In this document: positions 55,101-64,000 of the stretch, piece after piece
Position numbering within the stretch: position 1 is the first letter of the stretch
Layout: each line of letters begins with the position of its first letter
Assembly (NCBI RefSeq): GCF_036898095.1
Contig: NC_090768.1
Span: 50,741,923-50,805,922, forward strand
Direction: 5' to 3'
DNA: 64,000 nucleotides
Origin: Palaemon carinicauda
Lineage: Eukaryota; Arthropoda; Malacostraca; Decapoda; Palaemonidae
Notes under the pieces: generated by a model
The model's database searches: none
Told to the model about the DNA's origin: nothing
Seen by the model: the letters and a program-made list of their open reading frames with translations, nothing else
Translations under genes and position numbers: made by a program

Positions 55101-56075
55101 ATATATGCCAGCCCTCAAGAGATAAGTAACATGAACAACAGGTGAGCATAGAGGTAGCAAATTTTATTATGAAATTTCCATCTTTATTTCACTAGATGAA
55201 ATTTCAATTGAATCCAGTTTAGAAAATTTAATGAATGCTTTTTTTTTAGATTTATTTAATTTTTATAAATTATTTCTGTGCTTTTTGGAATGATATTTGA
55301 ATTTTTTTTAGGAAGTTTTGAATGTATTTTTGTAGTAATTAATTTCTGCTTGCTTGTGGTATTTTGAGTTCTCTTCATGAAATTGAATTTGAGCTTGCAT
55401 CTAAAATTTGTTTGTAGTTTGCTTAATGAAATTTTGTTTGGGTTCGTTTGGTGGTATTTTTAGTCCCTTACATGAATTCTTACAAAAGGTATCTGTTTTA
55501 TTTTTTATGAAATTTTTAATCAACTTTATGAAATTGGTTTTATGAAAGGTAAATTTTATTACTGATCACTTGACCATACTGTATATTCTTCTGAATATCA
55601 AAGAGTTTTGATGCCAACTTTTTAACGACTTGATATTTACCCCTCAAAATAACAATGTTCTGATGCGTGAAATATAACTTTAATGTTTATATATACCGCT
55701 GGGATATAAGAAGAGAGACACGGGGGAGTACTATTAACCCCTTTTACCCCCATCATAAGGTTAAATTTCGAGCACATTTTACAATATATTTTTTTTAAAT
55801 TGCTCTAACAGTCTTAATTTTTGTCCTAGAGAGGTCAGGTTGGTCTCATTCTTTTGGAAAATGCCTGAAGTTTCTCATAAAATTATCAAAAATATGTAAA
55901 AACATGTAATTAACAGTGTTTTGCAAGAACGTACCAGTACGTCCTTTGGGGTGAAAGGGTTAACATTTTATAAACTAACTCTTGGTTTGTTTTACAGATT
56001 GTTGGCTTCTTCATCGCTAAAAGGTACCGTCACCAAATTGATCCTAGGGCCAATATTCATTCTCTGTTACAGTAA
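21019..56075 (+). CDS. TSPAN13/31: Tetraspanin, TSPAN13/TSPAN31 type, complete, 6 coding exons
   Basis: Exons 21019-21078, 35745-35897, 36130-36243, 38975-39079, 39267-39437 and 55998-56075 join to 226 codons plus TAA; every junction is phase 0. The start [20 protein letters not shown] matches the conserved MVCGGFACSKN...ALN start of vertebrate TSPAN13. Four membrane segments are visible: ~12-36, ~46-67, ~72-96 and ~188-210. The large loop between TM3 and TM4 holds the CCG tetraspanin signature (FGCCGYKN) and ten cysteines in all. The C-terminus [16 protein letters not shown] matches YRNQKDPRANP in the family. Tetraspanins organise membrane microdomains; juxtamembrane cysteines (near CACLAM and at the N-terminus) are likely palmitoylated. 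Introns 1 and 5 are 14.7 and 16.6 kb and packed with mobile elements; intron 2 has a GC donor. Drosophila Tsp97E is the probable fly counterpart. Confidence 0.95.
21079..21729. other. Tetraspanin intron 1, start
   Basis: No recognised repeat or coding sequence. Confidence 0.5.
21730..22100 (-). mobile_element. Interspersed repeat family G, copy 2
   Basis: The reverse complement shares several blocks with 12060-12350 ('gcggccatctgcatgtat' versus 'aggccacctgcatgtatg', 'cttgtaggttatgttagg', 'ggaactggcc'). It is longer than copy 1 because of an extra central segment. Confidence 0.5.
22500..22880 (+). repeat. Duplicated block, copy A (uninterrupted)
   Basis: Matches 29838-30450 plus 32666-32880, allowing for insertions there. 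Shared landmarks include 'ggacatgtttcatgctcggt', 'ggttaaagatatccatgatt', 'gataagactaggttaaagaa' and 'gatggcatatcatat'. Copy A has the uninterrupted TTAA (22620-22623) that is filled by a family P MITE in copy B. Confidence 0.85.
22881..23189. other. No recognisable feature
   Basis: Unassigned sequence just before the DIRS element. Confidence 0.4.
23209..23375 (+). repeat. DIRS-2 left terminal inverted repeat and complementary segment
   Basis: Pairs with the reverse complement of about 29290-29455 with only a few mismatches. Confidence 0.85.
24646..26650 (+). pseudogene. DIRS-2 Gag-like region
   Basis: The best frame (24660-25556, 298 codons) is rich in Pro, Ala, Gln, Ser and Val, has [15 protein letters not shown], and a [20 protein letters not shown] segment typical of DIRS Gag. 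It contains an internal direct repeat: two copies of a ~90-bp unit with [10 protein letters not shown]. After 25556 the frame is broken, and related sequence resumes at ~26025-26640 ([14 protein letters not shown]...), so this half has partly duplicated and decayed. Its base composition is far more GC-rich than the host DNA. The start is uncertain. Confidence 0.65.
26885..27563 (+). pseudogene. DIRS-2 RNase H and connection region
   Basis: Begins with a [17 protein letters not shown] motif (26910-26960), the DIRS RNase H core, followed by [13 protein letters not shown] and [18 protein letters not shown] segments, then [19 protein letters not shown]. It ends with [20 protein letters not shown] frameshift near 27100 separates the first Asp region from the rest. 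The RT palm with YLDDW that should precede it is absent, so an internal deletion joins the Gag side to RNase H around 26650-26885. Confidence 0.8.
27560..28730 (+). pseudogene. DIRS-2 tyrosine recombinase
   Basis: The frame from about 27600 to 28329 holds the SAM-like N-terminal DNA-binding part ([34 protein letters not shown]) and the first catalytic arginine motif [13 protein letters not shown] shift follows near 28230. A later frame (28426-28695) holds [10 protein letters not shown] with the catalytic His and Arg. The [12 protein letters not shown] segment, with the likely nucleophile Tyr, lies one frame over near 28643. Catalytic residues are therefore present but split over frames. In DIRS elements this enzyme integrates the circular intermediate without a target duplication. 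Confidence 0.85.
29140..29490 (+). repeat. DIRS-2 right terminal repeat and internal complementary region
   Basis: Two copies of 'atgatcatcgggtaag' (29150s and 29430s) face an inverted 'cttacccgatgatcat' at 29220. Together they make a fold-back segment with the left-end complement inside it. Confidence 0.8.
29910..30057 (-). mobile_element. LINE family A 3' end, reversed
   Basis: Begins with a TATG-type tail in reverse ('tacatacacatacatatacc') and then 'aaggcacttaccccaatttt', the reverse complement of the 3' UTR at 1290-1390. Only ~150 bp was inserted. Copy A (about 22573-22600) shows the empty site. Confidence 0.85.
30093..30400 (+). mobile_element. piggyBac-like MITE (family P), long form, copy 2
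   Basis: Perfect TTAA on both sides (30093-30096, 30397-30400), 13-bp terminal repeats CCCTTTTACCCCC, and two palindromic modules on the left ('ggacgtactggtacgt' and the perfect 18-mer 'ggacgtaccggtacgtcc'). Confidence 0.92.
30511..30819 (-). mobile_element. piggyBac-like MITE (family P), long form, copy 3
   Basis: Starts with TTAA at 30511-30514 and ends with a mutated TGAA at 30816-30819. The palindromic modules are at the right ('ggacgtaccagtacgtcc', 'acgtacaagtacgtcc'). Confidence 0.88.
30820..31929. other. Intron 1, unassigned
   Basis: No repeat family from this window and no coding signal recognised. Confidence 0.5.
31930..32240 (+). mobile_element. piggyBac-like MITE (family P), long form, copy 4
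   Basis: Left TTGA (31930-31933) and right TTAA (32237-32240); the same two palindromic modules as copy 2. Confidence 0.9.
32241..32665. other. Intron 1, unassigned
   Basis: No recognisable feature. Confidence 0.4.
32666..32880 (+). repeat. Duplicated block, copy B part 2
   Basis: Resumes the match to 22675-22860: 'tacagtcagtgtctgcttat', 'ggagtctaaaggtcagagta', 'gatggcatatcatatatttt'. Confidence 0.85.
32881..33604. other. Intron 1, unassigned
   Basis: T-rich sequence without a supported gene; short frames have host-intron composition. Confidence 0.5.
33605..34262 (-). mobile_element. DIRS-like element, 5' end and Gag start only (reversed)
   Basis: On the minus strand the terminus ('gacaaatttgaggataattc', 'tatttttcctatgtaataca') resembles the right fold-back of DIRS-1 at 44345-44380. 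The Gag N-terminus follows: [20 protein letters not shown] and, after an in-frame [17 protein letters not shown]. The same cysteine motif ([12 protein letters not shown]) opens DIRS-1 Gag at ~40180. The rest of the element is missing. Confidence 0.75.
34263..34964. other. Intron 1, unassigned
   Basis: No recognisable feature. Confidence 0.4.
34965..35565 (+). mobile_element. Retroelement terminal fragment (family F), copy 2
   Basis: GC-richer non-coding block whose right half is the inverse of 6855-7145. It holds 'taacggctcctcacctatcc', 'ggttagaaccccgtgatacc', 'ggtgagcgagctgggttcaa' and 'ggcgacacgggtcggagccc'. It is probably the end of a DIRS- or LTR-type element; no coding sequence is kept. 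Confidence 0.55.
35745..35897 (+). CDS. TSPAN13/31: Tetraspanin exon 2
   Basis: 51 codons: rest of TM1 ([15 protein letters not shown]), the small loop, and TM2 ending [11 protein letters not shown]. The acceptor is 'aacttttcag'. The donor is CAG/GCAAGT, a GC donor, and intron 2 runs 35898-36129 (232 bp). KHHQ then VMLFFYM matches the family. Confidence 0.95.
36130..36243 (+). CDS. TSPAN13/31: Tetraspanin exon 3
   Basis: 38 codons covering TM3 ([20 protein letters not shown]), CACLAM and the start of the large loop, ending in ADE. The acceptor is 'tatttgcag' and the donor is GTAAGT. Confidence 0.95.
36318..36394 (+). repeat. 77-bp direct repeat, left copy
   Basis: 'tcatttggtaaaatagccct' to 'aataaatattattt'. 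An apparently identical second copy is at 36611-36687, on the other side of an inserted ~216-bp block. Confidence 0.9.
36395..36610. mobile_element. GC-rich insert flanked by 77-bp direct repeats
   Basis: Unlike the AT-rich intron around it. It begins 'gttccaacacggagtactta' and contains 'ggataaccccggattagaga'. The start resembles a DIRS/retroelement terminus; no coding region. Confidence 0.6.
36611..36687 (+). repeat. 77-bp direct repeat, right copy
   Basis: Matches 36318-36394 without visible mismatch. Confidence 0.9.
36688..37392. other. Tetraspanin intron 3, unassigned
   Basis: No recognisable feature; a minus-strand frame at 36927-37208 has no domain and is not called. Confidence 0.5.
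37393..37701 (+). mobile_element. piggyBac-like MITE (family P), long form, copy 5
   Basis: Left TTTA (37393-37396) and right TTAA (37698-37701); two palindromic modules on the left, one with a C substitution ('ggacgcaccggtacgtcc'). Confidence 0.9.
37737..38370 (+). mobile_element. Family S repeat, near full length
   Basis: Head 'ggccagggcaccaggggact...gccacccattgag' to tail 'aactagagttgtagcttagc' with a degenerate TAA run. In intron 3, sense orientation. Confidence 0.88.
38371..38696. other. Intron 3, unassigned
   Basis: T-rich, no feature recognised. Confidence 0.4.
38697..38924 (+). mobile_element. piggyBac-like MITE (family P), short form, copy 6
   Basis: TTAT (38697-38700) and TTAA (38921-38924) flank a ~220-bp element with one palindromic module ('ggcgtacgggtacgtt') on the left. 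It ends only ~50 bp before exon 4. Confidence 0.85.
38975..39079 (+). CDS. TSPAN13/31: Tetraspanin exon 4
   Basis: 35 codons of the large extracellular loop with the CCG signature ([11 protein letters not shown]) and HPSCMK. The acceptor is 'aatcttccag' and the donor is GTCAGA. Confidence 0.95.
39267..39437 (+). CDS. TSPAN13/31: Tetraspanin exon 5
   Basis: 57 codons: the second part of the large loop with seven cysteines ([21 protein letters not shown]), then the start of TM4 ([11 protein letters not shown]). The acceptor is 'ttgactccag' and the donor is GTTTGT. Confidence 0.95.
39438..39884. other. Tetraspanin intron 5, start
   Basis: AT-rich; no repeat recognised. Confidence 0.5.
39885..44622 (+). 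mobile_element. DIRS-like retrotransposon (DIRS-1), decayed, with nested MITE
   Basis: The left end 'actggaatacaaaccactct' is inverted at ~44295-44335. The following 'ggacgagccataaaaattta...gggtagttag' is inverted at ~44485-44560, and the right side folds back on itself ('aactatacaaaccttagcta' against 'tagctaaggtttttatagtt'). Inside are Gag, RT, RNase H and tyrosine recombinase, in the DIRS order. Several stops and frameshifts plus a 305-bp MITE (42863-43167) make it inactive. It lies sense-oriented in tetraspanin intron 5. Confidence 0.9.
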
Positions 56076-59000
56076 GCTCTCTTGATGTGCAGTGATGGTA
56101 ATGTAGCTGAAACATAAATTGAGTATTTTATTAATAATAACTGATGTTTGTTCACCTATAACTAAACCATTAGGCATTGGAAAAATTGTAGAGCGTAGAA
56201 ATTTCTGGTGAAAAAAAAATTTATCCTAATGCAGATCTTGTTTATCAAATTTTCTATTATCAGCACTTGTTTGCCATCAACCAATTCTTAAATATCTTGG
56301 CAAGAAATTTTCAGATGTGTATTTTTAAGAAATGATTTGAAACGAAGAGCTTGTCTGGACAGTACTTTATCATTTGGTTACTTTGAATTACGGAAACTAA
56401 GTTTTGAATTGGCGGAGAGGCATTTTTAGCAAATCGTGATGAGATTGTTGCAATATATCTACTGGTGGTCTGTGAAATACATTTTTTCATATTTGAAAAT
56501 TTTCTCTTAATGTGTGCGTTTGTCAATAGATTATTCAGATTGGTATTTATATTGAACAACTTTCAAGTTTCGTCCCAAATTTGGATTGTTGGTGGACTTG
56601 ATGAGCTTTAGTAGTAGTAAAAAATAAATTATGTTCATATAAAGATAAGTAAACCAAGTCGAATACTGCAATTGTGTGTGCCATTGATGTAGATGGTATG
56701 AATTTTATTGCTACTGGTGCCATTTTTTTTTTTTTTTGCAGTGCCATTTTGATTTTGAAATAGGTTTGCAGCTGTGTCTAACATAGAGGGATTGTTTTTT
56801 CATCTGTGTTAGGCATCTGGTTTGATAGAGGTTGTGTTATTGGACTTAAGTGCAGTATTTGTATTATGCTGGAAAGCTGTAAATGACAAGTAGGGTTATA
56901 GATTAGTTACTGTGATTACCAAGGAATAATCTCTTGCACTCTTTCTGGCATTTTAAACTTGAAAGCTAACTCATAATGGATGATGATATGGGTATTTTGT
57001 ATTTTTCATTTCTGTTCATGAAAGCTGGAAAATATTATATGTAAAAATGGAAGTAGGAAAATGAAAAGAAAGATAATTTCCACAAGAATCCATTGAATTA
57101 TATTCTGATTTTCACAGACACAGATTACTGTAACTGATATACTTTGAAAAAACTCATGCACTGAAATAAGAAAGGAAGTTCAAGCTCGGATAACTATACC
57201 AAGGTGCATGTTAGTTTTTTCAAACAAATTAGGTGTCATACTTAGAAATTCAAATACATAGAAAACTATTAAGTTTAGATAAAAAGTAAACTCTTAATAT
57301 ATATAGAAAACTAATTTTTCACATCAAATATATATTGAATATTGAGAGAGCTGGGTCTTTTCTTTCAAATTGATAGCGAGTCAGGAGATGCGATCATTTG
57401 GTAGAGTCTTCTAGCCTTTACGTAACAGTCTTTCAGAATCAGATAGTCACAGTACTTATTTCAGTACTGTATTGTTTGTACTCGACCCCAGTTCCACTTC
57501 AGCACTTGGTTTCTGGAAACCCTCGCAGATATTCTCATTTTTGTGCAATATAATGCTGATTTTGCTTCCCTTGAAGTAGTATTAATTATTTGTGAATGCT
57601 CTTTTTCTAATAGAACATTTTGTAGGAAAGGTATAAGTTTTAGCCTTTAAGTTTGAGCTGTAAAAATCTGGCATTCATTACAATTCTCTAAATCAAGTTA
57701 TCATAAAGGATGTTTATATATATATATATTTGTATCTAGAGTTTACGCAAAAATAATAAAACCTGTATATTTTGAACACCTTTCTGGGATAGTAGTTTTG
57801 GAAGCGAAGTAAAAATATGTGTAGCCTTTTAAGAAAACCTCCTCAGTCAATAGTTAACATATTTTGTATATAAAGTGTACCTGTTTAACAGATTGTGTTC
57901 ATCGATAGTTTTTAACATTGTAGGGTTTTAATTTTCCCTTCTACTTTGCAGCATTTGTTATTACCGAGAACACAACTTTGTCATTCCGTACCAATTTTAG
58001 TTTTTTTTATTTAGTGGCATTCTTGAACTTTGCTCATTTTTACCCCCAAGTTCTTTCCTGTCCAACACGTATTTTATTCTTTTGAAGTCTTTTTCCAGTG
58101 TCTGTTATAAATCTCCATCATTTTCCACTATAGCTATATTAAGATTAGTGACAGAATTTCAGTTTGAATCCCCCTCAAGTGCTTAGTAAGTAATCCCTCT
58201 ATTCTTTACTGTATCTTTTTCTGGTTCCACTTTTAATTTCAATAAGTGTATCTAACATGATTGCCTGAAGATATATTCTATACTGTTTCCTCTATAATTC
58301 AGGCAGTATTATGCAGTACATTTTGGAGGCATTTTCTACACAGATTTTGCATCTTGGAGGCAACCTCTAAACTGATCATGCTTCTTGGAGGCATTCTTTT
58401 TCACTGATTTTGCTTCTTGGAGGCATTCTCTGCACAGATTTGAAGGCAATTGCTACACAGATTCTGCTTCCTGGAGGCAATCTCTACACTGAAACTGCTT
58501 CTTGGAGGAATTCCCTACACAGAATCTTCTTCTTGAAGGCAATCTCTACCCAGATTCTACTTCTTGGAGGCATTCTCTACACAGATTCTGCTTCTTAGAG
58601 GTATTCTCTGCACAGCTTCTGCTTCTTAGAGGTATTCTCTGCACAGAATCTGGTTCTTGGAGGCAATTTCTACACAGATTCTGCTTCCTGGAGGAAATCT
58701 CTACACAGATTCTGCTTCTTGGAGGCATTTTCTACACAGATTCTGCTTCTTGGAGGAAATTTCTACACAGATTCTGCTTCTTGGAGGCATTTTCTACACA
58801 GATTCTGCTTCTTGGAGGAAATCTCTACACAGATTCTGCTTCTTGGAGGCATTTTCTACACAGATTCTGCTTCTTGGAGGAAATCTCTACACAGATTCTG
58901 CTTCTTGGAGGAAATCTCTACACAGATTCTGCTTCTTGAATATCGCTTCGGTGAATATTCCCTTTCAAGCAGCTATGTATGCTGGTTTAATTTCTTCATC

Positions 59001-60126
59001 TCCATGATTTGTGTTAGCCATTAATAACCCCCTTCAATTCTTTATCCATTGATAATGAAGGGACTTTGGTCCCTCAAATTTTCCCCTCTGGCTTATGTGT
59101 TTCCTGAATGAAACATACATACTGGATCAAATTATTGTGCCTGATGTGAGCTTCACATGGATGAAGTAGATTGACATATTCTATTTTTCATCCATTAGGA
59201 ATTAAAATCTGTGTATTAAGTAGGTGTCAGCCAGTATTTTTGTCAGCATAGGGCCTTGCTAGTTCGGCATTTTTACCAGTGAGGCGAGAGATTCTTTAGG
59301 CCACAAGAGCAGGGTTTATCAATATACCTTTTTGAATGGTTTTAAATTTGAATGAGCCTAGATTATATATCAAAGATATAGCTTTATACCAATTACAGTA
59401 AAGCTTTATTAAAGTGCTCTGAAATATGTTCGGGTTTATATAGACTTGTTGATGCCTGAAAGTTAGTGCATTGAAGAACTGGCAATGACAATTATGGATT
59501 AAATTGAATTTTGTCTTTGGCAAATTTACTCTAGGGACATATATCTCAGTGGGCCTCTTTCTTATGAAAGGGTTTTATTTTTAATAGTATTACATATACT
59601 TACGTATATATATGTACTGTATATAAACATATATCAGTAGCTTTGCTAGTAATATTTCTGGTGTTTTAATGAAGAGCATTGTCAAATGCAGAAAAAATAC
59701 TAAGGCACCTATATTTTAAAAATATTTAGCTAGACAAATCCAGTTAAAGGGAAGGTTGTGTAATTCATATCGGATTAACAGAAACAATCGCTGACTAATA
59801 CTGTAGATTTTAATTTTTAAAAGTATCCAGCCAACGCAGAAGATGGCAGTATACTTTATTGGTTCTATAATTGTGAGAAAAAGTTAAAAAGCTTCATACT
59901 TGTAAGATATTGGCATGTGATATGGTTACCCTGTTGTGGTAATGATGATGCAACTATAATATTTTACATATATGCCTTGATTATCATCATAGTATTCTGA
60001 ATATCTGTGTTGTTGGCCTTATATCTTCAGAGGTTAGTTTCTTATATGATTACTCTGTAATTCAGAGAGAAAGTAAAACAGACGAAGTCTTATTTTAACT
60101 AATCTTTATTTTTCGTTTTCATCTTC

Positions 60127-60166
<40 letters not shown>

Positions 60167-63100
60167 CTCCCTAAAATTTTCAAATGCCTTTGTTTGCTTT
60201 TTTAATGTTAAAATTATTCCTTTACAAATAATAGTAAAACAATCTGTTGATAGCATTTTTTGATAGATGGGAGATGGCTTTAGCATGAGTAAGTTATTTT
60301 ATTAGAGTTGACCAGAAATAGATTTTTCCTTCATCAAAATTCCTAAAATTTTATTGGCAACGTTAAAAGTTAACATATTGATGAAAATTTAATATTTTCA
60401 AGCACACCATGAAATGTTTTTCATAATGTTGAAATGCTTTGTGGTTAGTAGAGGTCATATCCTGGACACTTGCTAATTTTATTTTATATTTTAAGATCTT
60501 AGGCACTTGTAAAGGGTTAGATGATCATTCACTCTATAAAAAGAATATACGTAAACCACCTTGGTAATCAAACTTCTGGCAATGTTGACCTGTCTGGCTC
60601 TGATGGTGCATAGTGGAATGAATAATCAAGGCATCAATGTAAATATTGAAGTATTTCTTGTAGGTAATTTTGGCTTGCAGAAGCTCCATATTCTGCATAT
60701 TTATTTGACAGATATTAAGTGACAAATCCTGATTTTAGCATCAGGTTGAGGCCTCATTTTCTTGTTCTCTGGAAGTTGAGAGACACCTTTGGATAAACCA
60801 AACCAAGTATTGCCTGAAAGTAAACAACTCTTTTGATCTCTGGTATTATGCATATATAACTCAGAAAATAGAAACATAAATGCAATGAATTGTAAGATGT
60901 AATTTAGAAGTACATTTAGAATCCAAACATCGGAAAACTTAGTTTCTATTGTGTTTCGACAATAATATATGAAATAATTTTTTTGACTAAGTAAATAACA
61001 GGTACTGTAATTTAGAAACCACATCATGTTATTGGGATATTCTCTAAGTATTATTCTGTAGATTTTGATCATTCAGTACTATGTTCCTTTTTCAAGATTT
61101 TTCCCGTTTTGCCCACCAAATGATATTCCTTGTTAGTGTACTTCAGTTGTGAAATTCCTGTGCGACTGGATGCTTTGGTTCATTTCCATCAAAGCACGGA
61201 GATTGTAATTTCTTCCTTTTAAACATTCCATAAGTGTAAGAATACTTCATGTATATGTAAAGCCCATGATAGATAGACAATCAACTGGTAATGATGTATC
61301 ACCATTAGAAGAGATATTGATGTTTGATATCTTAATATGGTATAATAGTCTGTTTGCTGCCCAATTAGCTTGCCAAAGCAAACTCATTGCTAAGAACTGG
61401 CTGCTTGATGATATTATTTGAGCAACTGCAATAGACTCAAGTAGTGTATTTTGAAATTGGAAGAAATTGTAATGACCTCCCCATTTACATGAAATTTTTG
61501 TGGAGGTGTAATGTAGATAATTCAGGAAACAGCATTGAAATGAATGTGTAAGGAGTGAAAATGTAAAATTCAAGTAGCATTTTGTTTTTGGCAAGAGGTT
61601 GAAGGGGCGAATGGATCAGAACTGTTAGTTACCTTGATGTATGTGAAGATGTAAGATGAGGCTTCCCAAAAATTATCACTTAAGGATTAATTGTTATTCT
61701 TCAAGTTTGGTTTATGGTGCTTCATACTATTTTTTTTTTTTTTCCCCATCTTTATAATCCGATGGAAGTATAGTGCTCGAGTTAAGTTTCTGCTTGCTTT
61801 TATGTTTTGTTACGTGCAGTATGCTGTTGTTAGATTTTTAATATGGTTATGAAATAAGGGAGGATATTTTTGTGAATTGGTGGGTAATGTTTTACTCTTA
61901 AGTTGCTGTTACTCTTTTGTTAAAATTGAAGTGAAGGCTTTTATTTAATAGAATGAAAATTCTTGCCATGCCCCAATTTATGGGATGGTCCTTTTTAGTG
62001 TAATTTTCTCTAGTCAGGATGTCCTTAATATGTTTGGAGCCCATGAACAATTTAATAAAGAAAATATGAAGTGCTTTATTTATTCTCCTATTTAGAATTT
62101 AAAGGAATACGAGCCTAGAGATGCAGGAAACATTTCCGCAAATTAAGTGTCTAAAATGACGCAGACAAATGTGTTTTATTACCTATATTGGAGGGCTTGA
62201 GGAATATGGTGACTGGCTTGGTTTTCTTTCCTTCTAGGATGTAAATGGCTAACCTGTCGACAGTTTTCGGCTGCATATCCCAAATTTCACAAATGCAATG
62301 TTTCCATTTTTGCGCCATGAATTTCTGGGTTAAAAAAGAAAAAAAAGCCTTGATTCTGATTCTGAATCATACATTTTTGTTGATACCCTATCTATAGAAC
62401 TACCCGTTACAGAGCTTTCGTATTTTCGTTTACAATTTTCATACTTTATGTGGAATACTGGCTCTTGCATTCATACAGATCTATGGTTTAGTCTTATCAT
62501 ACAGCAGCTGCTTTATTTGTAATGTTCACTCTTCGGCACGCTTCGCACAAACGGCTTGAAACCGTGTAGTTTAGAAATCAATGTACATCAATGAGGCCTC
62601 ACACGCTGCAGAAAATATCTATGCGTCAAGATATCCAGATGGTAGTGATTTACAAACTGCATGCACTGCTAAACCATGCTGTGCCCCTAGAATACTTAAG
62701 AGGTTTATGGAATTCGACGAGAGGTTTTTCCCCATGTGGTAGCAATGGTTCATCTGTTTCAGAGAAGAGGTGTTCCTCTTCTGCTGCTCTTTTTCAGTGG
62801 TTGATATGAATCATTATTATAATACATTACTAGCAAATGTACATTAAATGAAATAAGATCATGATTATACAAGTGATTTTCTTTTACTTAAGGTAAGATG
62901 CTCGATCCAATCTTTTAATAGTGATTGCAAGAGAGCAAGTGAAAGGATCAATCAGTGTTTTGAGATGATCCCTTCATGTTAAAAGAAAGTGGATGATTGT
63001 TGCTGAAATAATTATTATTACAGTATATTGATTATTACTATGTTTATTAGGTGGGTCCACCATTTAAGTAGTTGCTTCAAAAACCACTTTCTTCTTGATG

Positions 63101-64000
63101 TCCTCCATCTCAAACAAACACCAACAGGCTAGTATTCTGTTCCCTGATGCAGACGAACCGCACGGAAAATAACTCTTGTGAAAACATGCTCCTCGTCATG
63201 CGAAGATCTGCCTCACATTTTCAAACCGCTCGTGTAAAGCAAGCCTTGATGAGTATGGCAAAAGTTTCCACTGTCATTATTCAGTTTAATAGCCAATGTA
63301 CTAAAACTTGAATAATTTAAGTTCCCATAAATGTGTTATGTACCATTCAAATAAGTGGGGTTTTGAGTTATTAATGACAATAGTAAACTTAATGATTTTT
63401 ATGAGGTAGATTTACCTTTAATCTAAACCACACCTAATAGAATTTATTGTAAATAATATAAACTACATTGTAATTAGGAGTAATATGATTTTTGTAAATT
63501 GCAGGGTGTAGATGTTTTTCTTTTAAACTGACAGCAGAAGGAAAGAAAACTTTATTTTTCTAGATATAGTACCTCAGTAAAGAGGTATACATCAAAATAC
63601 CCAACATTAAACATGTTTCTTGCAAAGCCTAGTAGATGCCAGCAGTTTTGCTTAGTTTCTACATGGGTCTGTGAAATCTATGCTTGATACTTGATTTTTA
63701 CAGACTACTGCAATTGGAAGATGCTAAGTCTTCAACTGTCGTTATCGGTCGGTGTATATTTAATACATTACTTATATGGTCTATTTACATGGAAAGTAGA
63801 GTTTATCTATGAAGCATGTTTTTCAGGATTTTAGTCTAGGGGAATGGATTACTAAAATCAACAAACATTATTCTCTGATTTGAGGCTAAGCATTCATGTA
63901 TGGGACCAGTCTGATAACCATGTGGGTCTCTAGTGTTGGTGACTTTCAATTTATCTTCAGTGGTTATGTCAGGAAAAAGGTATGTTGCTTTTACTGTACT

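Overview
The window is animal nuclear DNA, most likely from a decapod crustacean. It is AT-rich, has split genes with GT/AG introns, long TC/GA, TA, TTC and TAA microsatellites, and a dense mix of DIRS, LINE, Penelope-like, pogo/Tigger and piggyBac-type repeats. The decapod (perhaps caridean shrimp) assignment is an inference from repeat style and from the arthropod-like host genes; no marker fixes the species.

Two host genes are supported, arranged head to head about 8 kb apart. On the minus strand, three coding exons (12824-12698, 10464-10115, 9263-9063) encode the first 226 residues of a DSTYK (dusty kinase) orthologue. The kinase half lies off the left edge. On the plus strand, six coding exons between 21019 and 56075 encode a complete 226-residue tetraspanin of the TSPAN13/TSPAN31 type. 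All five of its introns are phase 0, one is a GC-AG intron, and two are very large (14.7 and 16.6 kb).

Layout. 1-9060: microsatellites, LINE 3' ends, a foldback MITE and a dead Tigger transposase, in or beyond DSTYK intron 3. 9063-12824: DSTYK exons. 12825-21018: intergenic, full of TAA-tailed repeats and LINE debris. 21079-35744 (tetraspanin intron 1): a DIRS retrotransposon that has lost its RT core, a duplicated block carrying later insertions, four of the piggyBac-like MITEs or neighbouring copies, and DIRS terminal fragments. 35745-39437: exons 2-5. 39438-55997 (intron 5): a second DIRS element with RT, RNase H and tyrosine recombinase, its recombinase split by a MITE, followed by Tigger MITEs, a 43-bp tandem array, a Penelope-like RT fragment and more repeats. 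55998-56075: last exon. 56076-64000: repeat-poor AT-rich DNA, possibly including a long 3' UTR, with a 31-bp minisatellite.

No operon, CRISPR array, rRNA or convincing tRNA was seen. I did not find a clear new biological system. The strongest leads are the layered ('shell') termini of the piggyBac-like MITE with its GGACGTACCGGTACGTCC palindrome and a natural empty site, the palindromic CCAAT-bearing foldback MITE whose centre occurs in both orientations, and the GC-AG intron plus ten-cysteine loop of the tetraspanin.
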